Below, piece after piece: positions 1 through 7,859 of a stretch of DNA of 64,000 bases (positions are counted from its first letter, which is position 1; each line of letters opens with the position of its first letter). The notes beneath the pieces are model-generated. The model made no database searches and was not told the DNA's origin. It was given only the letters and a program-made list of their open reading frames with translations. A program made the translations under genes and the position numbers. The stretch is taken from contig NZ_QYRN01000001.1 in NCBI RefSeq assembly GCF_003583935.1, positions 248,001 through 312,000 of the forward strand. The letters run 5' to 3'. This stretch comes from Aureimonas flava. GTDB lineage: Bacteria > Pseudomonadota > Alphaproteobacteria > Rhizobiales > Rhizobiaceae.

Positions 1-2
1 CC

Positions 3-857
3 GATCCGGCAGCCCTGCGCTCGGCTCTGCTGGACCTCTGCACGCGCGAGCGCGTGGTCGGCACGATCCTGATCGCAACGGAGGGCGTCAACGGCACGAT
101 CGCGGGACCGGCCGAAGGGATCGAGGCGGTGCTGGACCATCTGGACCGCGACCTCGCGATCCGTCTCGGCGAGGTGAAGTTCTCGGAAGCCGCCGAGCGG
201 CCGTTCGCGCGGCTGCGGATCCGGGTGCGGCCTGAAATCATCACCATGCGCGCGCCGGAAGCCGATCCCACCCGCCTCGTCGGCACCTATGTCGAGCCGG
301 CGGACTGGAACGCGTTGATCCGCGACCCGGACACGCTCGTCCTCGATACGCGCAACGGCTACGAGACGCGGGTTGGAACCTTCGCCGGCGCGGTGGATCC
401 GGGCATCGACACGTTCACCGAGTTCAAGGACTTCGCGGAGCGCGAGCTCGACCCCGCCCGCCATCGGCGCATCGCGATGTTCTGTACCGGCGGCATCCGA
501 TGCGAGAAGGCGTCGAGCTACCTTCTGGCGAGCGGCTTCGAGGACGTACGCCACCTCAGGGGCGGCATCCTGAAGTATCTCGAAACCGTCCCGCCGGAGC
601 AGAGCCTATGGGAGGGCGACTGCTACGTCTTCGACAATCGCACCGCCGTCGGAGCCTCGGTGCGACCCGCGAACTGGACGGCCTGTTTCGGCTGCGGCAG
701 TCCGCTGTCGGCGGAGGAGCGCGAGGACACGCGTTTCGAGGAGGGCGTTTCCTGTCCGCATTGTGCGCCGCACCTTACCGAAGAGCGTCGATCCAGCCTC
801 CGCCAACGGCATCTTCAGATGATGAGTGCCCAAACCCTCAAGACTAACGCCGGATGA
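3..857 (+). CDS. trhO: tRNA uridine(34) hydroxylase TrhO (YceA), 5'-truncated by window edge
   Basis: This is a rhodanese-family protein of the TrhO/YceA group, which makes 5-hydroxyuridine at the wobble position of tRNA with molecular oxygen. The reading frame is open from the first bases, so the true start lies outside the window; 284 residues are visible. The N-terminal acylphosphatase-like part contains the family signature around ATEGVNGT. The central rhodanese domain carries the active-site loop CTGGIRCEK with its catalytic cysteine. The C-terminal part has a Cys-rich stretch (CFGCGSPL...CPHC) that may bind zinc. The next gene begins about 70 bases downstream on the same strand. Family assignment is secure; the missing N-terminus is probably only about 20-30 residues. 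Confidence 0.93.
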   Translation, partial: DPAALRSALLDLCTRERVVGTILIATEGVNGTIAGPAEGIEAVLDHLDRDLAIRLGEVKFSEAAERPFARLRIRVRPEIITMRAPEADPTRLVGTYVEPADWNALIRDPDTLVLDTRNGYETRVGTFAGAVDPGIDTFTEFKDFAERELDPARHRRIAMFCTGGIRCEKASSYLLASGFEDVRHLRGGILKYLETVPPEQSLWEGDCYVFDNRTAVGASVRPANWTACFGCGSPLSAEEREDTRFEEGVSCPHCAPHLTEERRSSLRQRHLQMMSAQTLKTNAG

Positions 858-930
858 ATCTTCACCGCATTGCAACATATTTCGTGTTGAAGCGTTTCGA
901 TCCAACACCCTCCATTCGCGGAGACTCGTG

Positions 931-1329
931 GTGCAAGCGTTTCGCAATCGAAAACTACACCTCGCGGGTCTCGCGGGCGTCAGCCTCACGGCGTCCGCCC
1001 TGCTGATCCGTGAGATCGACGCCAGCGGCGTGTATGGGCCCGCCGGCACGGCGGACACCCTGATCGAGGATATGCGATCCAATCTCCCGACGCCGCAGGC
1101 CGACGGGTCGATCCTGGAAGGGGTGGCGTTCGATGGCCGAAAGGTCAGCCTCGAATTCGTCGCCGACGAGCGGGTCGACCTCCATCTTCTGCGCGACAGC
1201 GAGCGGAGCAAGCGCTGCGGCGTCTGGCGCTCGGCCTTTCGCCGGGGCGAGGTGGAGGAGGTCGAGTATCGCTACCGGCAGGGCGGCGCGGCGTCTTCTG
1301 CGCATCTGAACGCCGCGAACTGCGGCTGA
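931..1329 (+). CDS. Small exported hypothetical protein
   Basis: A 132-residue protein of unknown function. The open frame reaches further upstream, but the chosen GTG at 931 has a GGAG Shine-Dalgarno motif 7 bases before it and produces a plausible signal peptide: basic RNRK followed by a short hydrophobic stretch (LHLAGLAGVSLTASALLI). An adjacent in-frame GTG at 928 has a shorter 4-base spacing. The remaining chain is mixed and charged, with two cysteines (KRCGVW and the C-terminal NCG) that could form a disulfide after export. No domain was recognised. It ends 79 bases before the convergent helicase gene, with a strong inverted repeat between them. Confidence 0.6.
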   Translation: MQAFRNRKLHLAGLAGVSLTASALLIREIDASGVYGPAGTADTLIEDMRSNLPTPQADGSILEGVAFDGRKVSLEFVADERVDLHLLRDSERSKRCGVWRSAFRRGEVEEVEYRYRQGGAASSAHLNAANCG

Positions 1330-1368
1330 CCGGCCCGCGCCAGGCTCACTTCGCCCGTGGGCCGGTGA

Positions 1369-1399
1369 CACCGCCGGCGGGCGAGGCCAGCCGGCGGTG
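1369..1399. terminator. Inverted repeat between convergent genes
   Basis: A perfect 10-bp stem, CACCGCCGGC paired with GCCGGCGGTG around an 11-base loop, lies between the stop of the small exported protein (1329) and the stop of the convergent helicase gene (1409). There is no long T-run on either strand, so bidirectional termination is an inference from position and stem strength. Confidence 0.5.
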
Positions 1400-1408
1400 C
1401 GGATCGTT

Positions 1409-3205
1409 TCACTCGGGCCGGCGCGGTTTGCCGGGACCCTTGCCCTTGAACTTTTTCGGGCCCTTGCGCGGCGCCTCACCGTCGTTGCGGCGGGCGAACG
1501 CCTTTTGCGCACGGGGCGGGCGGCCGGCCTTGCCGCCCTCGTCGCGGTCGCGACCGGCGGGCGGCGCGCCGCCCTCCAGGCGCGTCACCGTGATGTCGTC
1601 GTCGCTGCCCTGCGCCGCCGTGCCGAAGCGTTCCGCCGCGTCGGCGCGGATCTCGACCTTGGTTTCCTTGTCGAAGATCCGGATGGCGCCGATATCGTCG
1701 CGCGTTACCTTGCCCCGGCGGCAGAGGAGAGGCAGCAGCCACTTCGGATCGGCGTTGTTGCGGCGCCCGATGTCGAGATGGAACCACACGGCCGGCCCGA
1801 TCGCATGCCGCCCGCCGCCGTCCTCCTTCTGGCCTTCGCGCCTCGGCTTCGCCTCGCCGGCCGTCTTGCGGCCCGACTTGTCGTCGCGCCCGGGGCCCGG
1901 ATCGTAGATGTCCTCCGGCGCCGGCAGCTTCTGGCGATAGAGCCGAGCGAAGGCGGAGGCGATGTCCATCGCGGAAAAGCGTTCGAGCAGCGCCCCGGCT
2001 GTCGCCAGGTCGTCGTCGCCCGCTTCCTCCGAGAACAGCGCATCGGTCAGCAGCCGCTCGCGGTCCAGGGCGCGGATCTCGTCGGCCGAGGGCGGGGCGC
2101 TCCAGACCGGACGGATCTTCGCTTCCGTCAGGAGCCGGTCCGCCTTGCGGCGTCGCGACAGGGGCACGAGCAGGACCGAGACGCCCTTGCGACCCGCGCG
2201 GCCCGTTCGTCCGCTGCGGTGCTGCAGGGTCTCTGCATCGTTAGGCAGTTCCGCGTGGATCACCAGTCCGAGATTGGGCAGGTCGATGCCGCGCGCCGCG
2301 ACGTCGGTGGCCACGCAGACGCGCGAACGGACGTCGCGCAGAGCCTGGAGCGCCTGGTTGCGCTCCGCCTGACCGAGTTCGCCCGAGAGCGACACCGCGC
2401 CGAAGCCCCGATCCAGAAGCCCCGTGTGGAGATGGCGGACCTGCTCACGCGTGTTGCAGAAGACGATCGCCGTGGGCGACTCGGCCTGCCGCAGGAGGTT
2501 CACCACCGCGTGCTCGATCTCGGTCGGGGCGACGCGGATGGCGCGGTACTCGATGTCGGAGTGGCTCGAGCTCTGGTTGGCGACCTCGATCCGCATCGCG
2601 TTCGACTGGTAGCGCCGCGTCAGCGCCACGATGGGCTTGGGCAGCGTCGCCGAGAACAGGAGCGTCCGCCGCTCGGCGGGCGTGGCTTCCAGGATGAACT
2701 CGAGATCCTCGCGGAAACCAAGATTCAGCATCTCGTCGGCCTCGTCCAGCACGACGACCCGAAGGTCCTGGCTGCGCAGGTTGCCGCGCTCCAGATGGTC
2801 GCGCAGGCGGCCCGGCGTGCCGACCACGAGATGCGCGCCACGCGCCAGCGCCCGCTGCTCGGTGCGTGCGTCCATGCCGCCGACGCAGGTCACGATGCGG
2901 GCCCCGGCCTCGGCGAAGAGCCAGGCGAGCTCGTCGCTCACCTGGAGCGCCAGCTCGCGGGTCGGCGCGATCACGAGGGCGAGAGGATCGCCGGCTTCGG
3001 GCAGCGTGTCGCGGCCGGCCAGCAGCGTCTCGCCCATGGCGATACCGTAGGCCACGGTCTTGCCGGAGCCGGTCTGCGCCGACACCAGGAGATCGCGGTC
3101 GGCGGCGGCGGCCTCCGCGACGCTTCGCTGCACGGGGGTCGGGTCGCGGTATTCGCGGGCGTCGAGAGCCCGGGCCAGGGCCGGGTGGATGGGAGGAAAG
3201 GCCAA
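1409..3205 (-). CDS. DEAD-box ATP-dependent RNA helicase with DbpA-type RNA-binding domain
   Basis: A 598-residue RNA helicase that unwinds RNA duplexes in ribosome assembly or mRNA turnover. Visible motifs: Q-motif glutamine near residue 26 (DPTPVQ), Walker A AQTGSGKT at 43-50, DEADEML (motif II), SAT (motif III) and HRSGRTGRAGR (motif VI). After the two RecA-like domains comes a region like the DbpA/CsdA RNA-binding domain (roughly residues 450-530, with RRGKVTRDDIGAIRI). The tail is basic and low-complexity, rich in Lys, Gly, Pro and Arg, and probably binds RNA. The domain plan is CsdA/DeaD-like, but the exact orthologue among several alphaproteobacterial paralogues cannot be fixed, so no symbol is given. 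About 200 bases precede the start, leaving room for a leader. Confidence 0.93.
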   Translation of the reverse strand: MAFPPIHPALARALDAREYRDPTPVQRSVAEAAAADRDLLVSAQTGSGKTVAYGIAMGETLLAGRDTLPEAGDPLALVIAPTRELALQVSDELAWLFAEAGARIVTCVGGMDARTEQRALARGAHLVVGTPGRLRDHLERGNLRSQDLRVVVLDEADEMLNLGFREDLEFILEATPAERRTLLFSATLPKPIVALTRRYQSNAMRIEVANQSSSHSDIEYRAIRVAPTEIEHAVVNLLRQAESPTAIVFCNTREQVRHLHTGLLDRGFGAVSLSGELGQAERNQALQALRDVRSRVCVATDVAARGIDLPNLGLVIHAELPNDAETLQHRSGRTGRAGRKGVSVLLVPLSRRRKADRLLTEAKIRPVWSAPPSADEIRALDRERLLTDALFSEEAGDDDLATAGALLERFSAMDIASAFARLYRQKLPAPEDIYDPGPGRDDKSGRKTAGEAKPRREGQKEDGGGRHAIGPAVWFHLDIGRRNNADPKWLLPLLCRRGKVTRDDIGAIRIFDKETKVEIRADAAERFGTAAQGSDDDITVTRLEGGAPPAGRDRDEGGKAGRPPRAQKAFARRNDGEAPRKGPKKFKGKGPGKPRRPE

Positions 3206-3402
3206 GCGGATCGTCCTTGGAATGTTCGGCCCTTGCGGGCGCGGCCTTCGCGTCGGGAGCGATGCCGATGGGGAATGGGCCCTGGTGCCGGATGGAACGG
3301 CCGCCGACGGGCGCGAGAAACGGAAAGAACGGCGGCTCGCGATTGCGAGGCCACCGTTCGAATGCCTACGCTATAGAAGCTTGGGCGGCGAAAGGCGAGA
3401 GG

Positions 3403-3708
3403 TCAGCGCGGCTCGCCGACCGCCTTCCTGCGCTTGCGCCGCCGGCCCCAGCGCACGTCCGCCCTGCGGCGCCAACGCCGGACGAACGCGAGGTCGATCG
3501 ACAGGATCACCAGGCCGAGCGGCAGCATCCAGATGCCCAGCACGGGAAGAAAGCTGAGGCAGCCGCCGATGATGAAGGCGATGCCGATGCCCATGCGCGC
3601 CATGCGATTGGCCGGAAGGCGGAACGTGCGTCCGAACAGATGAACCGTGTGTCCACGCAGCCGGAAGAATTCACGCCGCTTCGCTGCCGTCTCGTCCACG
3701 CCGCCCAT
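3403..3708 (-). CDS. Small conserved membrane protein
   Basis: A 101-residue protein starting at the ATG at 3708 (MGGVDETAAKRREFF); the frame extends to 3852 upstream, but that part lacks protein-like composition. The centre is a hydrophobic hairpin of two closely spaced membrane segments (MGIGIAFIIGG and LSFLPVLGIWMLPLGLVIL). It is flanked by basic residues and ends in a very Arg/Lys-rich cytoplasmic tail. The Leu-Pro-rich turn recalls small PGPGW-type membrane proteins of proteobacteria, but that link is tentative. It reads away from tRNA-Asn on the opposite strand. Function unknown. Confidence 0.7.
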   Translation of the reverse strand: MGGVDETAAKRREFFRLRGHTVHLFGRTFRLPANRMARMGIGIAFIIGGCLSFLPVLGIWMLPLGLVILSIDLAFVRRWRRRADVRWGRRRKRRKAVGEPR

Positions 3709-3874
3709 CTGTCGTCCGTTGCTTCGCCATCGCGCAGGGATGTGAGGGCTCGTGGCCTGCGGGACAACCAAGACCAGAGCGAGGCACGGAAGATTTTTTT
3801 GCCGAATACGGCGGGGCCACTTGGCAAATCGCCGGGCCGTGGGTATACGCACCCTCGTTCGCAGGGCGAACTTT

Positions 3875-3949
3875 TCCCCGGTAGCTCAGTGGTAGAGCAA
3901 TCGACTGTTAATCGATCGGTCGCTGGTTCGAATCCGGCCCGGGGAGCCA
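3875..3949 (+). tRNA. tRNA-Asn (anticodon GTT)
   Basis: A full cloverleaf can be drawn. The acceptor stem TCCCCGG pairs with CCGGGGA, the D arm is AGCTCAGTGGTAGAGC, the anticodon loop CTGTTAA gives anticodon GTT at 3907-3909, and the T arm is CTGGTTCGAATCCGG. The discriminator is G, and CCA is encoded at 3947-3949. Confidence 0.97.
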
Positions 3950-4025
3950 TCAGCCACTCCACAGACATCCGATGCAGTCGACGGTTTCGAGCCGTCCTCC
4001 CGTCCAGGCGTCCGAATGTCGGGCG

Positions 4026-4063
4026 ACCGGGCCGTCATAACGTGGTGTTCGGAACGGCCCGGT
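4026..4063 (-). terminator. Inverted repeat downstream of the DUF3563-like minigene
   Basis: A perfect 10-bp stem (ACCGGGCCGT / ACGGCCCGGT) with an 18-base loop lies 18 bases past the stop codon of the minus-strand minigene at 4082-4240. No T-run follows, so termination is inferred from position. Confidence 0.4.
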
Positions 4064-4081
4064 GCGATCGGGCCACCGTCG

Positions 4082-4240
4082 TCAGAACCGGTGGCGATGC
4101 TGGCGGAAGCGGCCGGCGTCGATCTCGCGCTCGCGACGCTCGAGGTCCGCGATGGAGGTCGACTCGTTCAGGTAGGCGAGGGCGCGGTCTTCGGGGCTCG
4201 GGGCGCTGAAGACGGAGCGCAGGCGACGGGCGATACTCAT
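4082..4240 (-). CDS. DUF3563/DUF1127-like minigene
   Basis: A 52-residue protein beginning MSIARRLRSVFSAPSPEDRA and ending in an Arg/His-rich tail. The central ALAYLNESTSIADLERRERE helix is typical of DUF3563/DUF1127-type small proteins of alphaproteobacteria, several of which act in stress and RNA metabolism. Start choice: the leader reads AAGGACATGACAATG. The AAGGA is 7 bases from the second ATG (4240) but only 1 base from the first (4246), so 4240 is preferred. A perfect 17-bp palindrome lies 52 bases upstream. A second minigene of this superfamily occurs at 37270-37413 in the same window. Confidence 0.75.
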   Translation of the reverse strand: MSIARRLRSVFSAPSPEDRALAYLNESTSIADLERREREIDAGRFRQHRHRF

Positions 4241-4292
4241 TGTCATGTCCTTGTTCTGTCGGTCACCACCACAAGATGATCGCCCGCGGCTC

Positions 4293-4309
4293 ATGTTGCA
4301 ATGCAACAT
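4293..4309. promoter_or_regulatory. Perfect 17-bp palindrome upstream of the DUF3563-like gene
   Basis: ATGTTGCA and TGCAACAT flank a single central A. The palindrome sits 52 bases upstream of the minigene start, the usual place for an operator, in a locally AT-richer stretch of an otherwise GC-rich genome. Single copies of the 8-base half site occur at 871-878 and 29552-29559, both between genes. The regulator is unknown. Confidence 0.5.
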
Positions 4310-4489
4310 AACGCAGGGCCGCTATGCGATTCGCGCAAGTCCGTCCGGCGCTCCGGCGCGTCGAATGCGATAATTTATGGAAAATTGACGACATTCCCGA
4401 TTTCCGAGGATTGCGACGGGGGTCCGCGCCCGTAAACTCGATGCCAACGGACGTTCCGCTAAGAAGGACGCCGAACGGGGAGCGAAGCG

Positions 4490-4612
4490 ATGAATCGACC
4501 GAAAGGGCCGCTCGGCGCGGCGCAGGGTATAACCCTCGGATGCCTCCTCTCGGGCGCGATCTGGCTCGCGGGACTCAACGTGCTCCTCCTGAGCCAGGGC
4601 ATCCGCTTCTAG
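4490..4612 (+). CDS. 40-aa single-pass membrane peptide
   Basis: A very short gene reading MNRPKGPLGAAQGITLGCLL and on through a Leu-rich membrane helix (SGAIWLAGLNVLLLSQ) to a stop at 4610-4612. It has a GGGAG Shine-Dalgarno motif 6 bases before the ATG. The shape is that of a small inner-membrane peptide: a short basic N-terminus, one hydrophobic helix of about 20 residues and a short C-terminal tail. It is convergent with the response regulator that ends at 4623. No family was recognised; the evidence is the ribosome binding site and a clean membrane segment. Confidence 0.5.
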   Translation: MNRPKGPLGAAQGITLGCLLSGAIWLAGLNVLLLSQGIRF

Positions 4613-4622
4613 GCGCTTCCGG

Positions 4623-5006
4623 TCAGGCGGAGCGGCGAGACGCGTCCGCCGCGAGGGGAAGCGATCCGAGGGCTTCGAGAACTTGCGTGAGGTCGCTCGG
4701 CTTCGCGAAGACCGGCACGTCGCGGAACCGTGCCGCCACGAGCGACGGGTCGTAGGCCGTCAGGAACACGAAGGGCACCCCGCGGCGGGCCAGGTCGTAA
4801 GCGACCGGATAGCTCATCTCGCCCCCGAGGTTCACATCCAGAAGGGCCGCATCGATGCCCGGCACGCGGGCGATCAAGGCGATCGCCTCCTCGATCGTGC
4901 CTGCGGGGCCGACCACGGTGGCGCCGGCGTCCTCCAGGCGCTCGGCGAGGGGCTGTGCGATCAGGGCGTCGTCTTCGACCAGCAGGATCTGTTTGTTCTG
5001 AAGCAT
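4623..5006 (-). CDS. Single-domain response regulator (receiver domain only)
   Basis: A 127-residue stand-alone receiver domain with no output domain. It shows the acidic pair in ILLVEDDALIA, the phospho-acceptor Asp in ALLDVNLGGE, the conserved Thr in FLTAYD and Lys in FAKPSD. The start is the ATG at 5006 (MLQNKQ). The same frame runs open as far as 6239, but that extension is antisense to tRNA-Cys and the methyltransferase gene and is not protein-like. Such receivers act by protein-protein contact in phosphorelays; in alphaproteobacteria HWE/HisKA_2 kinases often signal through them. The LOV-HWE kinase in this window is 44 kb away, so a link is only conjecture. Confidence 0.9.
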   Translation of the reverse strand: MLQNKQILLVEDDALIAQPLAERLEDAGATVVGPAGTIEEAIALIARVPGIDAALLDVNLGGEMSYPVAYDLARRGVPFVFLTAYDPSLVAARFRDVPVFAKPSDLTQVLEALGSLPLAADASRRSA

Positions 5007-5178
5007 GGGACCGTCTTGTGTTTCGGGCGCCACGAAGGGCGCATCATCGCCGGGGCAACGCCGCCGAACGCCATCGGTTCGACGCGGGAACGCCCTTTCG
5101 ATGCGCGGACACATTTTCAGAATGGGATTTTCGGGACTTGCGCAAAGGCCTGCCTGCCAGTAGGTAGCGGCCCGTTGG

Positions 5179-5252
5179 GGCCTCGTGGCGGAGTGGTTAC
5201 GCAGAGGACTGCAAATCCTTGCACGCCGGTTCGATTCCGGCCGAGGCCTCCA
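5179..5252 (+). tRNA. tRNA-Cys (anticodon GCA)
   Basis: The acceptor stem GGCCTCG pairs with CGAGGCC. The anticodon loop CTGCAAA gives GCA at 5211-5213, and the T arm is GCCGGTTCGATTCCGGC. The discriminator is U, as expected for Cys tRNA, and CCA is encoded at 5250-5252. Confidence 0.97.
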
Positions 5253-5390
5253 CCGTCGCACTTGGTTTCGCGAACTCCCCCGCCATCCCTTTTCCCCATC
5301 GGCGCCCAGGCGGCGCATCCACGCACGGGCGCTTGTCAGGTGCGGAGGCGGCGAATATGGGATGGACAAGCAATCGATCCGAGGCCTGAC

Positions 5391-6041
5391 ATGGATTTCG
5401 CCGCCGCACGCGTGAAGATGGTCGACAACCAGATTCGCACGACCGACGTGACGTCGCACGAGACGCTTCGCGCCTTCCTGAACGTGCCGCGCGAGGTCTT
5501 CGTGCCGGAGGAACGCAAGGCGCTCGCCTACATCGACAGCGAGGTCCCGCTCGGCAACGGCCGGTTCCTGATCTCGCCCTCGCCGCTGGCCAAGATGATC
5601 CAGCTCGCGCAGGTCGGCCCGCAGGATGTCGTGCTGGATGTCGGGTGCGGCACGGGATATTCCTCGGCCGTTCTCGCCCATCTCGCCGGCTCGATCGTCG
5701 CGCTGGAGGAGGACGCCGACCTCGCCGGACGCGCGAACGCCGCCTTCGACGCGCTCGGCATCGTCAACGCGGCGGTCGTGACGGGTCCGCTGAAGGACGG
5801 GTGGTCGGGCGAGGCGCCCTACGATGTCATCCTGTTCGAGGGCTCGGTGGAAGCCCTGCCCAAGACCCATCTCGACCAGTTGAAGGATCGCGGCCGCCTG
5901 GTGGTGGTCGAGCGGTCCGGGGCGTCGGGCATGGCGAAGCTCTACACCAAGGAGGACGGGATCGTCTCCGATCGCTTCGCCTTCAACTGCCACATCCCGG
6001 CCCTGCCGGGATTTGCCAAGCCGCGCGAGTTCGTCTTCTGA
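5391..6041 (+). CDS. Protein-L-isoaspartate O-methyltransferase-like protein (divergent)
   Basis: A 216-residue SAM-dependent methyltransferase of the PCMT family. It starts MDFAAARVKMVDNQIR, has the PREVFVPEE element and the SAM-binding motif VLDVGCGTGYSS, and ends in a short barrel-like tail. The usual substrate loop (a Gln-Thr-Ile-Ser-type motif) is replaced by GNGRFLISPSP, so isoaspartate repair is uncertain. A second, shorter PCMT-family gene occurs at 26563. It lies directly upstream of tolC on the same strand; the methyltransferase-tolC-popZ-valS order recurs in Hyphomicrobiales. Confidence 0.88.
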   Translation: MDFAAARVKMVDNQIRTTDVTSHETLRAFLNVPREVFVPEERKALAYIDSEVPLGNGRFLISPSPLAKMIQLAQVGPQDVVLDVGCGTGYSSAVLAHLAGSIVALEEDADLAGRANAAFDALGIVNAAVVTGPLKDGWSGEAPYDVILFEGSVEALPKTHLDQLKDRGRLVVVERSGASGMAKLYTKEDGIVSDRFAFNCHIPALPGFAKPREFVF

Positions 6042-6289
6042 AGCGACGACGGCGCCGGGCGTCCGGCGGCGCGGGGCGGCGGCGTTCGTCGCCCACGATC
6101 GGCCGTTACATTCGCCAAGTGTTTTAGTCGCGCCACACCCCGCATCCAAAAGCCGAAGGCGACGGATCGTCAGGCTGGTGTTCGGTCTCCGTTCGGTACA
6201 TGTCCTAGTCGATAAGGTTCGGGCGAGGTTTGTCTGCACCTGTCGCGTGCCGGTGTGTTGGGCATGCGTCCGATTTCGGAGAATGCACT

Positions 6290-7705
6290 TTGCGCAAGAA
6301 GACGTGGATCATCGCCTCTCTCTCGGCGCTCCTGATGGCGACGAGCGCCGGTACCGCGAGTGCCGACACCTTGCGCGAGGCCCTGGCGAAGGCCTACGCC
6401 AACAACCAGAGCCTGAACGCCGCACGCGCGCAGCTTCGGGCCACCGACGAGAACGTCACCCAGGCACGCGCCGGGCTCCGGCCGACGGTGCAGGGCGTGG
6501 CGACGGCCCAGGGCGCGCTTTCGCGCACAACCTACGGCGACAACCTGACCAAGGAACGGAGCCGGACCGGCGCCCTCAGCGGCGGCATCCAGCTCAACCA
6601 GACCCTGTTCGACGGGTTCCAGACGCCCAACAACGTCAACGCCGCGCAGGCGCAGGTGCGCGCCGCCCAGAAGAACCTCGACAACACGGTCCAGGATACG
6701 CTGCTCAACACGGTGACCGTGTACATGAACGTTCGCCGCGATCGCGAGGTGGCGGCCTTCCGGCGCCAGAGCCTCGCCTTCCTGAACGAGCAGGTGCGCG
6801 CGGCCCAGGCGCGGTTCGACGTGGGCGAGGGCACCCGCACCGACGTGGCGCAGGCGCAGGCCGAGCAAGCCCTCGCCACGGCGCTTCTCAACACGGCCCT
6901 GTCGCAGGTGGCCAGCAGCGAGGCGCAGTATCTCGGTGTGATCGGCGATCCGCCCGGCAACCTCGAGGCCGGAACCCCGCCCAACCGCAGCAGCATCCCG
7001 TCCACCGTGTCCGAGGCGCTGCGCGTGTCGCAGGAGCAGCATCCGGCGATCCAGGCGACCAAGTTCGCCGTGGACGCGGCCTCGTTCCAGGTGAAGTCGG
7101 CCGAAGGCCAGCGCCTGCCGACACTGGCGATCACCGGGGAGGTGGAGAACACCTACGCCCTGTCCGACCAGGACCCGAACAATCTCCCGGGCGTCGACGT
7201 CCTGACGCAGAACGAGGTGTCCGGTACGGTCGCCGCGCAGCTCACCGTTCCGATCTATCAGGGGGGCATCGTCTCCTCGCGCGTGCGCCAGGCGAAGGAA
7301 GTCCTGTCGCAGCGGCGCATCGAGGTCGATGGCGTGCGCGACGAGGTGCGCTCGGCCGTCGCCAGCGCCTGGGCCCAACGGCAGGCCGCCGAGGCCAACG
7401 TCCAGGGCTATCGTGCGCAGGTCTCGGCCGCCCAACTCGCCCTCAACGGCGTGGTGGAGGAGCGCAACGTCGGCCAGCGCACGACGCTGGACGTTCTCAA
7501 CGCGCAGTCGGACGTCATCACCGCCCAGATCCTTCTGGCCGGCGCGCAGCGCGATTCGATCGTGGCCGCCTACACCCTGGCGTCCGCCGTCGGCAGCCTG
7601 CTGCCTGACCGCCTGGCGCTGGCGGTGGACCGCTACGAGCCGGAGGAGCACTACCAGGCCGTGCAGGACAAGTGGTACGGGCTGCGCACGCCGGACGGGC
7701 GCTGA
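6290..7705 (+). CDS. tolC: TolC family outer membrane channel protein
   Basis: A 471-residue outer-membrane efflux duct that works with inner-membrane pumps and periplasmic adaptors for type I secretion and drug export. The start is a TTG at 6290: it has GGAGA 7 bases upstream and yields a clean signal peptide (RKKTWIIASLSALLMATSAG, cleaved after ASA). The longer frame from 6230 puts about 20 unlikely residues before it. Two repeated outer-membrane-efflux domains follow, with Gln/Ala-rich coiled coils (about residues 25-210 and 230-430) and the DVAQAQAEQA and LDVLNAQSDVITAQ segments typical of TolC helices. It could serve the EmrAB-type pair at 55.8-58.5 kb, which carries no channel gene of its own. 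Confidence 0.95.
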   Translation: MRKKTWIIASLSALLMATSAGTASADTLREALAKAYANNQSLNAARAQLRATDENVTQARAGLRPTVQGVATAQGALSRTTYGDNLTKERSRTGALSGGIQLNQTLFDGFQTPNNVNAAQAQVRAAQKNLDNTVQDTLLNTVTVYMNVRRDREVAAFRRQSLAFLNEQVRAAQARFDVGEGTRTDVAQAQAEQALATALLNTALSQVASSEAQYLGVIGDPPGNLEAGTPPNRSSIPSTVSEALRVSQEQHPAIQATKFAVDAASFQVKSAEGQRLPTLAITGEVENTYALSDQDPNNLPGVDVLTQNEVSGTVAAQLTVPIYQGGIVSSRVRQAKEVLSQRRIEVDGVRDEVRSAVASAWAQRQAAEANVQGYRAQVSAAQLALNGVVEERNVGQRTTLDVLNAQSDVITAQILLAGAQRDSIVAAYTLASAVGSLLPDRLALAVDRYEPEEHYQAVQDKWYGLRTPDGR

Positions 7706-7734
7706 ACGCGCCGTCCTCCTCGCCCGAGGCCGCA

Positions 7735-7749
7735 TTAAAAATTCGTTTA
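7735..7749 (+). promoter_or_regulatory. Candidate CtrA box upstream of popZ
   Basis: TTAA, seven bases, then TTTA. This differs by one base from the CtrA core TTAA-N7-TTAA and is the most AT-rich stretch of the tolC-popZ gap. It lies 110 bases upstream of the popZ start. CtrA is the alphaproteobacterial cell-cycle regulator; the assignment is by motif only. Confidence 0.35.
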
Positions 7750-7859
7750 TAAGGCGCCCTACGCACATGCGGGGGATTCCGGCGGGTCGCCGGAGGGTCT
7801 AGGCTGGTCTGAGATTCGCGTCGGGTGGCGGCCGCGAATCCAGATCGGGTGCGGATTTC

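Noticed and set aside
1397-3376. A 659-residue open frame on the plus strand opposite the DEAD-box helicase.
   Set aside because: It is antisense to a clear helicase with all motifs; long antisense frames are expected at this GC content and the translation is Arg-rich without domain features.
5007-6239. N-terminal extension of the response regulator frame to 6239, which would make a 538-residue protein.
   Set aside because: The extension runs antisense through tRNA-Cys and the methyltransferase gene and lacks protein-like sequence; the receiver domain begins at the ATG at 5006.
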